A stretch of DNA of 64,000 nucleotides from Sinomonas gamaensis (GTDB lineage Bacteria > Actinomycetota > Actinomycetes > Actinomycetales > Micrococcaceae), in contig NZ_SSCL01000009.1 in NCBI RefSeq assembly GCF_005876955.1, forward strand, positions 62,001 through 126,000, given 5' to 3'. Position numbers and translations under genes: made by a program. Below the pieces are notes generated by a model, which worked only from the letters and a program-made list of their open reading frames with translations, did not search any database and had not been told where the DNA came from. Positions 7,655-16,132 of the stretch are shown here, one piece after another (the stretch's first letter is position 1; each line of letters starts with the position of its first letter).

Positions 7655-8710
7655 GTGAAGATCCGCTCCCAGGCCCTCACCGGCATCGCGCTCGCCGCGG
7701 TGGCCGCTCTGGGCCTCACCGCGTGCGGCGGCGCCACGAGCTCCGGCTCGGCGTCCTCCGGCGCTTCCGGCTCAGGCTCCGGCGACACCATCACGGTCTA
7801 CAACGCGCAGCATCAGGAACTCACGCAGGCGTGGGTCGACGCGTTCACGAAGCAGACCGGCATCAAGGTCAACCTCCGCAACGGCGATGACACCGAGATG
7901 GCCCAGCAGATCATCCAGGAGGGCAAGAACTCCCCCGCGGACGTCTTCCTGACTGAGAACTCCCCGGCGATGAGCGCCGTCGAGAACGCTGGACTCTTCG
8001 GCGATCCCGGCACCGATGCGAAGAACAACGTCCCCGAGGCGTACCGCCCGTCCACGGCCAAGTGGGTCGGCATCGCGGCCCGCTCCACCGTCTTCGCCTA
8101 CAACAAGGACAAGCTCAAGGAGAGCGACCTCCCGAAGTCGATCATGGACCTCGCCAAGCCGGAGTGGAAGGGGCGGTGGGCCGCCTCGCCGTCGGGCGCC
8201 GACTTCCAGGCCATCGTCTCCGCGATGCTCCAGCTCAAGGGCGAGAGCGCCACCCTCGACTGGCTCAAGGCCATGAAGAACAACTCGAAAGCCTACAAGG
8301 GCAACAGCACGGCCATGAAGGCGGTCAATGCCGGCGAGGTCGACGCTGCCGTCATCTACCACTACTACTGGTTCGGCGACCAGGCGAAGACGGGCGAGAA
8401 CTCGAAGAACGTGGGCCTGTACTACTTCAAGAATCAGGACCCGGGCGCGTTCGTGTCAGTCTCGGGCGGCGGAGTGCTCGCCTCGAGCAAGCACCAGACC
8501 GCGGCCCAGAAGTTCCTTGCCTTCATCACGGGCTCTGACGGGCAGAAGGTGCTCCAGACGGGTTCCTCCTTCGAGTACCCGGTCGGCTCGGGGGTTGCTG
8601 CGAACCCCAAGCTCACGCCGCTGCAGGACCTCCAGGCGCCCGCCGTGGACGCCGCGAAGCTCAACTCGCAGAAGGTCACCGACCTCATGACCCAGGCAGG
8701 ACTGCTCTAA
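7655..8710 (+). CDS. Iron(III) ABC transporter substrate-binding lipoprotein (FbpA/FutA type)
   Basis: Extracytoplasmic iron-binding lipoprotein of about 350 residues. Reading from the GTG at 7655 gives MKIRSQALTGIALAAVAALG with lipobox LTAC, and AAAGGA lies at the right distance before it; an in-frame ATG at 7640 adds five residues and overlaps that ribosome-binding site. After a Ser/Gly-rich linker the fold begins ITVYNAQHQE, as in FbpA/FutA proteins. The ligand-type tyrosines are present in IYHYYWFGDQ, the usual Tyr pair that binds ferric iron. It is the first gene of a receptor-permease-ATPase operon behind an IdeR box. Confidence 0.92.
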   Translation: MKIRSQALTGIALAAVAALGLTACGGATSSGSASSGASGSGSGDTITVYNAQHQELTQAWVDAFTKQTGIKVNLRNGDDTEMAQQIIQEGKNSPADVFLTENSPAMSAVENAGLFGDPGTDAKNNVPEAYRPSTAKWVGIAARSTVFAYNKDKLKESDLPKSIMDLAKPEWKGRWAASPSGADFQAIVSAMLQLKGESATLDWLKAMKNNSKAYKGNSTAMKAVNAGEVDAAVIYHYYWFGDQAKTGENSKNVGLYYFKNQDPGAFVSVSGGGVLASSKHQTAAQKFLAFITGSDGQKVLQTGSSFEYPVGSGVAANPKLTPLQDLQAPAVDAAKLNSQKVTDLMTQAGLL

Positions 8711-8713
8711 CCC

Positions 8714-10333
8714 TTGCTCCAAGCACCAGCCAAGCCGGCACGCCGGTCGCCCTCAGCGGGCGGAGGATCCACCCTCCGCCCGCTGAGGGCCGTCCGCACC
8801 CTTCGTCGAGGCAGGACGGGGGCGCCCTGGACCGTCCTTGTCCTGAGCCTCCTGGTCGGGGCGGTCTCGCTGGTTCCGCTCGGCTTCGTGATCGCGATGA
8901 CGATCGCGACCGGCTGGGACACCGCCGTCGCGCTCATCTTCCGGCCGCGGGTCCTCGAGCTGCTGGGCAACACGGTCTGGCTGGTGCTCATCACGGTGCC
9001 GCTGTGCCTCGTGCTGGGGGTGGCGGGCGCGTGGCTCGTTGAACGCACCAAGCTGCGGGCCCATCGCGTGTGGGCCGTCCTCCTGGCAGCGCCGCTGGCC
9101 ATCCCGGCGTTCGTGAATTCGTACGCGTGGGTCTCGGTGGTGCCGTCGATGTCCGGCCTCGGCTCGGGCGTCCTGCTCGCGACGCTCTCCTATTACCCCC
9201 TCGTCTACATCCCAGCGGCGGCCTCACTCTCGCGGCTCGACCCGGCCATCGAGCAGTCCGCAGCCTCGCTCGGGCTTGGCCCGTGGCGCGTGTTCTTCCG
9301 TGTGATCCTCCCGCAGCTCCGCATCGCCGTGGCCGGCGGCGGGCTCCTCGTGGGCCTTCACCTCCTGGCCGAATACGGCGCCTTCGCCATGATCCGCTTC
9401 GACACGTTCACGACGGCGATCATGGAGCAGTACCGCTCGACGTTCAACGGCGCCGCGGGCAACATGCTCGCGAGCGTCCTCGTGACGCTGTGCCTCGTCA
9501 TGCTCGTCATCGAGGCCCGCGCCCGTGGCAACGCCCGGTACGCGAAGCTCGGCTCCGGCGCCCAGGCCGCGCCGACCCGCCTCTCTCTCCGCGCCTGGCA
9601 GCTACCTGCCCAGCTGGGCCTTCTGGTGCTTGCGGTCCTCGCGCTCGGCGTCCCGTGCTGGGTGATCGGGCGGTGGCTCGTGAGCGGCGGCGCGGAGATC
9701 TGGGAGACCGCGGACCTCGCCGCCGCGCTCGGCCAGACCCTGTGGCTCGGCCTCCTCGGCGCAATAGCGACGACGGCGGCGGCCTTCCCGCTCTCGTGGC
9801 TCGCAGTGCGTTTCCCCGGCTGGCTCTCGAAGTCCCTCGAGCTCGCGAACTACGTGACGAGCTCGATGCCCGGCATCGTCCTTGCCCTTGCGTTCGTGAC
9901 GGTGGCACTGCGCTTTGTCCCCGACATCTACCAGAGCACGCTCCTGCTCATCGTGGCATACGTCCTGCTGTTCCTCCCGCGGGCGCTCGTGAGCCTCCGC
10001 GCGGGCCTCGCCCAGGCCCCGAAGGAGCTCGAGGAGGCTGCACGGGCCCTCGGCCGGCGGCCCATGGCGGCGTTCTTCCGCGTGACCCTGCGGCTGGCGG
10101 CCCCCGCGACGGCGGGCGGTGCCGCCCTCGTGTTCCTCGCCATCGTCAACGAGCTCACGGCGACGCTCCTGCTCGCACCGACCGGGACGAGCACGCTCGC
10201 CACCCAGTTCTGGGGCCTCTCGAGTGGGATCGACTACGCGGGCGCGGCCCCCTACGCGCTGCTCATGATCCTGCTCTCCGCGCCCATGACCTACCTTTTG
10301 TTCCAGCAGTCGAAGAAGGCGGCCGGCCAGTGA
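8714..10333 (+). CDS. Iron(III) ABC transporter permease (FbpB type)
   Basis: Inner-membrane permease of 539 residues carrying two fused transmembrane permease halves, as in FbpB-type ferric-iron importers. Each half has the EAA loop that docks to the ATPase: EQSAASLGLGPWRVFFRVIL in the first and EEAARALGRRPMAAFFRVTL in the second. About twelve hydrophobic segments are visible. The start is a TTG three bases after the receptor's stop; no strong ribosome-binding site is seen, so translation probably depends on coupling. The stop overlaps the ATPase start by four bases. Confidence 0.92.
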   Translation: MLQAPAKPARRSPSAGGGSTLRPLRAVRTLRRGRTGAPWTVLVLSLLVGAVSLVPLGFVIAMTIATGWDTAVALIFRPRVLELLGNTVWLVLITVPLCLVLGVAGAWLVERTKLRAHRVWAVLLAAPLAIPAFVNSYAWVSVVPSMSGLGSGVLLATLSYYPLVYIPAAASLSRLDPAIEQSAASLGLGPWRVFFRVILPQLRIAVAGGGLLVGLHLLAEYGAFAMIRFDTFTTAIMEQYRSTFNGAAGNMLASVLVTLCLVMLVIEARARGNARYAKLGSGAQAAPTRLSLRAWQLPAQLGLLVLAVLALGVPCWVIGRWLVSGGAEIWETADLAAALGQTLWLGLLGAIATTAAAFPLSWLAVRFPGWLSKSLELANYVTSSMPGIVLALAFVTVALRFVPDIYQSTLLLIVAYVLLFLPRALVSLRAGLAQAPKELEEAARALGRRPMAAFFRVTLRLAAPATAGGAALVFLAIVNELTATLLLAPTGTSTLATQFWGLSSGIDYAGAAPYALLMILLSAPMTYLLFQQSKKAAGQ

Positions 10334-11544
10334 CCGAACAGAGCCCCACCCCGACCTTTGCATCCCGGCTCCCCGAGCCGCGGGTCGCACCCTCCATCGC
10401 CGACACCGCGGACCATCACCTCGAGATCGAAGGCGTCACCAAGACGTTCGGCCGGGGCGGCTCCCGCGGCGGGAGGAACGAGGTGCTCAAGGGCATCAAC
10501 CTGCACGTGGCGCGCGGAGGGACGACCGCGATCGTGGGCCCCTCGGGGTCCGGCAAGACGACGCTGCTGCGGCTCATCGCAGGCTTCGAGTCCCCCGACG
10601 CCGGGCGGATCACACTCGATGGCGAGGCCGTGGCCGGCGAGAGATGGGTCCCGGCGCACCGACGCAACATCGGCTACGTGGCCCAGGACGGCGCCCTGTT
10701 CCCGCACCTCTCCGTGGGACAGAACATTGCATTCGGGCTCGACCACGGAAAATACCGGGGGCGCAAGGTGGTCGCCGCGCGCGTCGAGGAGCTCCTCGAG
10801 ATGGTCGCGCTCGACGGCTCCTACGCGAAGCGCCGCCCCCACGAGCTCTCGGGCGGCCAGCAGCAGCGCATCGCCCTCGCGCGGGCGATGGCGCGCGAGC
10901 CCGAGGTCATGCTGCTCGACGAGCCGTTCTCGGCGCTCGACGCCGGCCTGCGCGTGGCGACCCGCCGCGCGGTCTCGAAGGTGCTCGCCAAGGCGGGCGT
11001 CACCACGATCCTCGTGACCCACGACCAAGCCGAGGCACTGAGCTTCGCCGACCAAGTCGCCGTCATGCGAGGCGGCAAGCTCGCGCAGATCGGCAACCCA
11101 TTCGTCGTCTACACGCGCCCCGCGGACCGGGCGACCGCCGAATTCCTGGGCGACGCCGTCATCCTCGACGCCTGGCTCGAAGGCAGCCTCGCGATGTGCT
11201 CGCTCGGGCCCATCCCGGTGCGGCACCCCACCACGCAGGGCCATGTCCAGATCATGCTGCGGCCCGAGCAGGTGCGGATCGCGAGCGACTCCCCCATCCA
11301 CGGGACCGTGCTGGACTGGGACTACTTCGGCCCCGAGTCCTCCGTGCGGATCAAGCTCGCGGACCGCCCGGCCGACCTTGCCTTGGACTCGAGGGTCCCC
11401 GGCGGCGGGGAGGTCATCACGATCCGCCACTGGAACGCCGCCATGGCGCGCAAGGGCATGGACCTCGCGCTCAAGGTCATCGGCGAGGGAGTCGCGTTCC
11501 CTTTGGGGGAGCCCGCTGCGGGGCCGAGCCGCCTCGCCGAGTAG
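10330..11544 (+). CDS. Iron(III) ABC transporter ATP-binding protein (FbpC type)
   Basis: ATPase of 404 residues that energises ferric-iron import. Walker A is GPSGSGKTT, the signature is LSGGQQQR, Walker B is VMLLDEPFSALD and the H-loop is LVTHDQAEAL. A C-terminal TOBE-like domain (IMLRPEQVRI onward) is present as in FbpC/PotA proteins. The GTG start overlaps the permease stop (GTGA). An N-terminal extension of about 30 residues and an insertion RGGSRGGRNEVL before Walker A are longer than in typical homologues. Confidence 0.93.
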   Translation: MTEQSPTPTFASRLPEPRVAPSIADTADHHLEIEGVTKTFGRGGSRGGRNEVLKGINLHVARGGTTAIVGPSGSGKTTLLRLIAGFESPDAGRITLDGEAVAGERWVPAHRRNIGYVAQDGALFPHLSVGQNIAFGLDHGKYRGRKVVAARVEELLEMVALDGSYAKRRPHELSGGQQQRIALARAMAREPEVMLLDEPFSALDAGLRVATRRAVSKVLAKAGVTTILVTHDQAEALSFADQVAVMRGGKLAQIGNPFVVYTRPADRATAEFLGDAVILDAWLEGSLAMCSLGPIPVRHPTTQGHVQIMLRPEQVRIASDSPIHGTVLDWDYFGPESSVRIKLADRPADLALDSRVPGGGEVITIRHWNAAMARKGMDLALKVIGEGVAFPLGEPAAGPSRLAE

Positions 11545-11566
11545 GCTCACTGGATAGGCTTGCGCC

Positions 11567-12349
11567 GTGACTGACAACCGCTGGGTCCACAGCTCCGAGC
11601 TCACGCGCTATCGCCTCGCTCCCAATCCGGGACCGATGAGCCTCGACGGGACCAATTCGTACGTTCTGGGAGCGTCGGGTCAGGCGGGTGCCGTCGTCGT
11701 CGACCCCGGGCCTCTCGACGCTGCTCACCTCCAGGAGCTCGCGGCCGCGGGACGGGTCGAGCTCGTTCTCATCACGCACCACCATCCCGACCACACCGAG
11801 GGCTCGGCGGAATTCCACCGGCTCACCGGCGCGCCCGTCCGCGCGCTCGACCCCGCCCTGTGCTTCGACGCGCCCGCCCTGGCCGACGGCGAGCTCATCG
11901 ACGCGGCCGGCGTGCGGATCGAGGTGCTCGCCACCCCCGGGCACACCGCGGATTCCGTGTCCCTCCATCTGGCGGACGACGACGGCGGGCGCGGCTCCGT
12001 CCTGACCGGCGACACGATCCTGGGCCGGGGAACGACCGTCATCTCCTACCCCGACGGTCGCCTGGGCGACTACCTCGCCTCGATGCGGCGGCTCGAGGAA
12101 CTGGGCCAGAAGACAGTCCTCCCGGCGCACGGCCCTGTGCTGCCCGACCTCGCCGCCGTCGCCCGCGCGTATATCGCGCACCGCGAGGAACGCCTCGACC
12201 AGATCCGCGCAGCGCTCGCCCGACTCGGCCACGACGCGCCGGCAGGGGACGTCACAGACCTGGTGTACGCCGACGTCGACCCTTCCGTGCGGCGTGCGGC
12301 CGAACTCTCGGTGGCGGCGCAGCTCGACTACCTGCGCGGCTGGGTCTAG
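11567..12349 (+). CDS. Metallo-beta-lactamase-fold hydrolase (LACTB2-like)
   Basis: MBL-fold hydrolase of 260 residues. Metal ligands are in THHHPDHTEG, GHTADS, GDTILG and LPAHGP, which is the complete set for a binuclear zinc site. The C-terminal winged-helix-like part (HREERLDQIRAAL onward) is found in LACTB2-type endoribonuclease relatives, so RNA cleavage is one possibility and general thioesterase-like chemistry another. The start is GTG, 22 bases after the iron-transport operon. Confidence 0.85.
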   Translation: MTDNRWVHSSELTRYRLAPNPGPMSLDGTNSYVLGASGQAGAVVVDPGPLDAAHLQELAAAGRVELVLITHHHPDHTEGSAEFHRLTGAPVRALDPALCFDAPALADGELIDAAGVRIEVLATPGHTADSVSLHLADDDGGRGSVLTGDTILGRGTTVISYPDGRLGDYLASMRRLEELGQKTVLPAHGPVLPDLAAVARAYIAHREERLDQIRAALARLGHDAPAGDVTDLVYADVDPSVRRAAELSVAAQLDYLRGWV

Positions 12350-12356
12350 CTCACGT

Positions 12357-12638
12357 TCACCAGACGGAGAACCGGGTGAACTCTCCGGTCGGTGGCCCGA
12401 TCGTTGCCTCGACCCCATCCACGCGGCCGGGGGTGTCGCCGGACTGAAGCCACTTCAGGAACTGCTCGACGTCGTCGAGATTCCCCTCAGCCACGATCTC
12501 CACCGTTCCGTCGAGCTTGTTGCCGGCGCTTCCCACGAGCCCCAAGCGGTCCGCTTCGCCGCGCGTCCAGTAGCGGAACCCGACGCCTTGGACCATGCCC
12601 TTCACGGTGGCGTGCAGGCGCGCTTCGGGAGATTTCAT
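12357..12638 (-). CDS. acyP: Acylphosphatase
   Basis: Small enzyme of 93 residues hydrolysing acyl phosphates. It carries the family motif GMVQGVGFRYW, whose Arg binds phosphate, and the later GNKLDGTVEIVAEG, whose Asn orients the water. The ATG at 12638 gives MKSPEARLHATVKG, the normal beginning; the frame stays open much further upstream but that part overlaps the next gene. It is convergent with the MBL gene, with only eight bases between them. Confidence 0.92.
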   Translation of the reverse strand: MKSPEARLHATVKGMVQGVGFRYWTRGEADRLGLVGSAGNKLDGTVEIVAEGNLDDVEQFLKWLQSGDTPGRVDGVEATIGPPTGEFTRFSVW

Positions 12639-12672
12639 GGGACTCAGTGTGCTATTCCTTGGCAGCTTGGGG

Positions 12673-13263
12673 CTAGGGACGTCGCTTCTGCGGGTAGATC
12701 GTCTCGTGCCGCGCAAGCATGTCGACGTACTCCGCGATCTTCCGGGCCCGCGTCTCGGGCTTCTTGACCGTCCCGAGGCGATAGATGATGGCGTAGCGGT
12801 TGACGGAGGTGAGCGCCCCGAACATCTCCTGCGCCTCGGGGTTCGCAGCGATCGCCGTGGCGAGATCGTCCGGGACTTCTGCCGTCGCCTGGCCCGCGTA
12901 GGCCATCTCCCAGCGCCCGTCAGCCTTCGCGGACTCAACCACAGCGCGCCCCGCGTCAGTCATCAGGCCAGCCGCCTCAAGCCGCTCGACATTGGCCACG
13001 TTGAGCTTCGACCACTTGCTCTTGGGTCCGCGCGGCGTGAAGCGCGTGACGTAGCTGCCCTCGTCGCGACGGCCGATCTGGCCGTCCACCCACCCGAAGC
13101 ACAGGGCGTGATCCAGCGCCTGCTCGTAGGTGAGGCTCGTGACGGCCCCACCCTTCTTGTGCTGCACGAGCCACACGCCGCGGCTCGTCGCGTGGTTCTC
13201 GGCAAGCCATGCGCGCCAGGCGTCCGCGTCGGGCAGCAGCAGCTCGGGAAGCTCGGGGGCCAT
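12673..13263 (-). CDS. YdeI/OmpD-associated family protein
   Basis: Cytoplasmic protein of 196 residues matching the YdeI/OmpD-associated (DUF1905/DUF1801-like) family. Visible signatures are LTYEQALDHALCFGWVDGQI near residue 45 and FTPRGPKSKWSKLNVANV, which together define the family. In some bacteria members have been linked to bacteriocin tolerance, but the biochemical role is not established. The C-terminal part carries the KKPETRARKIAEYVDMLA helix. It lies 34 bases upstream of the acylphosphatase gene on the same strand. Confidence 0.85.
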   Translation of the reverse strand: MAPELPELLLPDADAWRAWLAENHATSRGVWLVQHKKGGAVTSLTYEQALDHALCFGWVDGQIGRRDEGSYVTRFTPRGPKSKWSKLNVANVERLEAAGLMTDAGRAVVESAKADGRWEMAYAGQATAEVPDDLATAIAANPEAQEMFGALTSVNRYAIIYRLGTVKKPETRARKIAEYVDMLARHETIYPQKRRP

Positions 13264-13354
13264 GGGGTCAGCCTAGACCCGAGAGATGACCTAATCCCCT
13301 TTCGGCCCCCGGACGGGCGTGCGACCTTTGAAGTCGGGAACCGGGAGAATCGCT

Positions 13355-14797
13355 GTGAAGAAGACGTTCAGAGCCCTTGCCTTGGCGCTCATCATGCTGC
13401 TCGCAGGCAGTCCTGCCGCGCTCGCCGTCGTGCCCGCGGCGATCGTCGTCGAGGACCACGCCGGCGTGCTCGACCACAACTCCCTCATCTCGGCGGTGGG
13501 AAAGCTCGAGTTCTACGAACCGACGACCGTGGCCGTTTACACCTACAACGGCAGGGCCGAGGACAACCTCAACGAGGAAGTGCTGCGGTTCGCCCGCGCC
13601 AACCACCCCGAGTGGATCAGCGCTGACGGGCAGAAATGGGCCAACGGGCTGTTCATCTTCGCGCTGGATCCCGTAGGCCGGCACGTGGGAACGTACATGG
13701 GGGAAGACCGAAAAGTCAGCCTCGACCAGCGCACAGACATCCAGAATGCCACCAAGGACCTCTTCCGCGACGCGCAGTGGACAGACGGAACCATCGCCGG
13801 GATTCGCCGCGGCGCCGAACTGATCAATCAGCCGTGGTACCGCTCCACCGGTGCCGCGATCGCCGTATGGTCTCTCGGTGGCGCTCTGGCCCTCGGCACC
13901 GCCGGCTGGCTCACGGTGCGAGCAGTCACGCGGTCGGCAAGCCGCCGGGAGATAGAACGCGGCGACCGCAGCTACTCCAGCGTGAGCACGGATCTGGACG
14001 TCACCGAGTTGAACGCGAGCACCATCCCCAGTTCCTCGAGCTACGGAAGCCTCGTCTTGGAAAAGCACCTCACGTTCCTGGACCGCTACAAGGCGGCGAC
14101 CCAGCTCTCCCGTCGCGTCCATGCCCTCACCCCGGCGAAGCTGGGTCACCGACAGTCCCTCAAGTTGGCACGCGAATACGCCAATGCCGCCGCGGAACTC
14201 GACGCGCTGGACGACGTCATCGCGGACACCAACGCGCTGCTGAACAGAGGCAGCACCTGGCGTGCGGCGTGGGAACACCAAGTCGCTCCCTTCCGCAAGG
14301 ACCTGGAAGGGCTGGACGAGCTGCTCAGCGAACACCACGGGCAGGGGGACTCGGCGACGGCGGCCGCGCTGCGGTCGTTCCGGGACCGGAGCTGTCAGGA
14401 CCTCGAACAGTGGAGCGCTGAGCTGGCCGACGGAGCCCTTCAGCCTGAACGGGCGTTGGACCGCCTTAGGGAGGCGCGGACCCAGTTGTCCTGCCTGCTC
14501 GAAGATCATGCCGCTACAGTGATCGCGGGCTTCGCCAAGAACGAGCGCGAGGCAGAGGTCATGCGCAACAAGATGGAGACCGCACGCAAGGGGACCAAGA
14601 ACCATCGGCGACCCCCACAGCCGAACATCCTCGGAACCATCTACCCGTCGTACTATTTCGTCTCTGTCCCGATGTTCACTTCCGGCCTCGACTCAGGAGT
14701 GAGCAGCGTCACCGCATCGCGAGGCGGAGGCGCCACCACCGGCTATGGGAGCACCGGCGGAAGCTTCTCGGGCTCCGGCAGTTCCTCGAGCTTCTAG
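13355..14797 (+). CDS. DUF5129 / TPM-like membrane protein with signal peptide
   Basis: Exported, membrane-anchored protein of about 480 residues. The signal peptide KKTFRALALALIMLLAGSP is followed by a TPM-like domain (VVEDHAGVLDHNSLI... to roughly residue 170), a single membrane segment near residues 168-190, a long Glu/Arg-rich region probably helical, and a Gly/Ser-rich tail ending GSGSSSSF, a tail style common to TPM proteins. GTG at 13355 is preferred because GGGAGAA precedes it; an upstream ATG at 13319 would put twelve polar residues before the signal. The role is unknown; TPM domains are linked to membrane-protein quality control. Confidence 0.8.
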   Translation: MKKTFRALALALIMLLAGSPAALAVVPAAIVVEDHAGVLDHNSLISAVGKLEFYEPTTVAVYTYNGRAEDNLNEEVLRFARANHPEWISADGQKWANGLFIFALDPVGRHVGTYMGEDRKVSLDQRTDIQNATKDLFRDAQWTDGTIAGIRRGAELINQPWYRSTGAAIAVWSLGGALALGTAGWLTVRAVTRSASRREIERGDRSYSSVSTDLDVTELNASTIPSSSSYGSLVLEKHLTFLDRYKAATQLSRRVHALTPAKLGHRQSLKLAREYANAAAELDALDDVIADTNALLNRGSTWRAAWEHQVAPFRKDLEGLDELLSEHHGQGDSATAAALRSFRDRSCQDLEQWSAELADGALQPERALDRLREARTQLSCLLEDHAATVIAGFAKNEREAEVMRNKMETARKGTKNHRRPPQPNILGTIYPSYYFVSVPMFTSGLDSGVSSVTASRGGGATTGYGSTGGSFSGSGSSSSF

Positions 14798-14837
14798 TCC
14801 CTGCGCCTATTCAGACCCGCCGCCCTAGACTGAGGCG

Positions 14838-15491
14838 GTGCTTCGCGTCCGCCCCACGTTCTTCACGTCCGACCTCGACTCCGCGCGACGGGTCCTTGCA
14901 GCGCTAGGCCTGGTGGCGACCGAGGAGGGCTCGGGTTCGGCGATTCTCGAAGCGGGAAGCGGCCGGGTTGAACTGCGGCGAGTCGACGCGGGACTGCCAG
15001 CGGACGGAACGGCCGAGTTCGCCGTCGAAATCCGCGACCCCCAGGAGTTCGCGCGCCGCACGCTTGAGGCGGGGGGCGCCGCCGTCGTCCTCGATGATGT
15101 AGTGACCATCAGCGGAGGCGACGGATTCGAATTCCTCGCCCACCGGACCATCCACGCCCCAGCGGGCGCAGAAGCTGACCAGCGGATCACCGTGCGCGCA
15201 GTGTGGCTCACGCCCGACGCCGCCGCGGCGAGAAGGACACTGGCCGCCATAGGCGCGAAGCCCGCGGAAGCCGGCGATTTTCGGGCGAAGAACGGGGGCG
15301 TCCTCAGCGTGCGCCCCGCCGACGCCGCCGGCTCTGGCCCGCTTTGCTTCGAGTACGACGGCGACTTGGTCGCCGTGGCACAAAAGCTCACCGATGCGGG
15401 GGCACAAGTGACCGTCGGGCAGTCGCACCTTGAGGTCAATGGCCCGGGCCTCGCCTTCACGGTCATGACTCCCAGCCACCCCATGCTGTAG
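14838..15491 (+). CDS. VOC-superfamily (glyoxalase/bleomycin-resistance fold) protein
   Basis: Protein of 217 residues with two beta-alpha-beta-beta-beta modules (about 1-105 and 112-217), each beginning with a strand such as RPTFFTSDLDSARRVLAALG and AVWLTPDAAAARRTLAAIGA. This is the paired-module arrangement of the VOC superfamily. Metal-ligand positions are not clearly preserved, so binding rather than catalysis is possible. The start is GTG; a small hairpin (CCGCC...GGCGG) at 14819-14837 precedes it. The NUDIX-like gene follows 10 bases later. Confidence 0.78.
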   Translation: MLRVRPTFFTSDLDSARRVLAALGLVATEEGSGSAILEAGSGRVELRRVDAGLPADGTAEFAVEIRDPQEFARRTLEAGGAAVVLDDVVTISGGDGFEFLAHRTIHAPAGAEADQRITVRAVWLTPDAAAARRTLAAIGAKPAEAGDFRAKNGGVLSVRPADAAGSGPLCFEYDGDLVAVAQKLTDAGAQVTVGQSHLEVNGPGLAFTVMTPSHPML

Positions 15492-15501
15492 AAAGTTAGT
15501 C

Positions 15502-16041
15502 ATGGCAGTGCGCACACCCGACCCCTATCCTGGCTGGCTCTCCCCGGAGGACCTCTATGAGGCCAGGAATCGACTGCCGATGCTCTACGTCGAGGCGGTC
15601 CCCGTGCGCCTCGACCCCCTGGGGTATGTCAACGAGGTCGGACTGCTGCTGCAGGCCGACGACGAGGGCAACATGATGCGCACCCTCGTTTCGGGTCGCG
15701 TGCTCTACAAGGAGACCATCCGCGCAGCACTCCTGCGCCATCTCGAGAAGGACCTCGGCCCGCTCGCGCTCCCCCAGCTTCCGGTGAGCCCGGTGCCGTT
15801 CACCGTCGTCGAATACTTCCCCTCGCCGTCGCAGACGGGGTTCACGGACGAGCGGCAGCACGCCGTCGCCCTCGCCTACGTGATCCCCGTGGCGGGCGAG
15901 TGCCAGCCGCGGCAGGACGCGCTCGAGCTCACGTGGATGTCCCCGGCGGACGTGCTCAGCGGCCCGGTCCAGGCCGAATTCATGGGCGGGCGCGGCGAAC
16001 TCGTGCGCCAGGCGCTCGCCTTCGCAGGGGTGGCCGGCTAG
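15502..16041 (+). CDS. NUDIX-fold family protein (DUF4916)
   Basis: Protein of 179 residues of the actinobacterial DUF4916 NUDIX-like family. It starts PDPYPGWLSPEDLYEARNRL and contains EVGLLLQAD, SGRVLYKETIRAALLRHLEK and HAVALAYVIPV, in NUDIX-fold order. The canonical NUDIX box (GX5EX7REUXEEXGU) is degenerate: RVLYKETIRAALLRHLEKDLG lacks the REUXEE core, so pyrophosphohydrolase activity is doubtful. It follows the VOC gene closely and probably shares its transcript. Confidence 0.82.
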   Translation: MAVRTPDPYPGWLSPEDLYEARNRLPMLYVEAVPVRLDPLGYVNEVGLLLQADDEGNMMRTLVSGRVLYKETIRAALLRHLEKDLGPLALPQLPVSPVPFTVVEYFPSPSQTGFTDERQHAVALAYVIPVAGECQPRQDALELTWMSPADVLSGPVQAEFMGGRGELVRQALAFAGVAG

Positions 16042-16132
16042 CTTTCAGCCGCGCGCTCAGGCGCGCCTCGCCCCGGCCGTTACCGCATCTTTATAGACTG
16101 GGCGGCGGACCGACAGCGACTTGGAGGCCTGA

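Noticed and set aside
9070-10329. Open frame upstream of the iron ATPase, in the same frame
   Set aside because: It is a shadow of the permease gene; the ATPase starts at GTG 10330, overlapping the permease stop.
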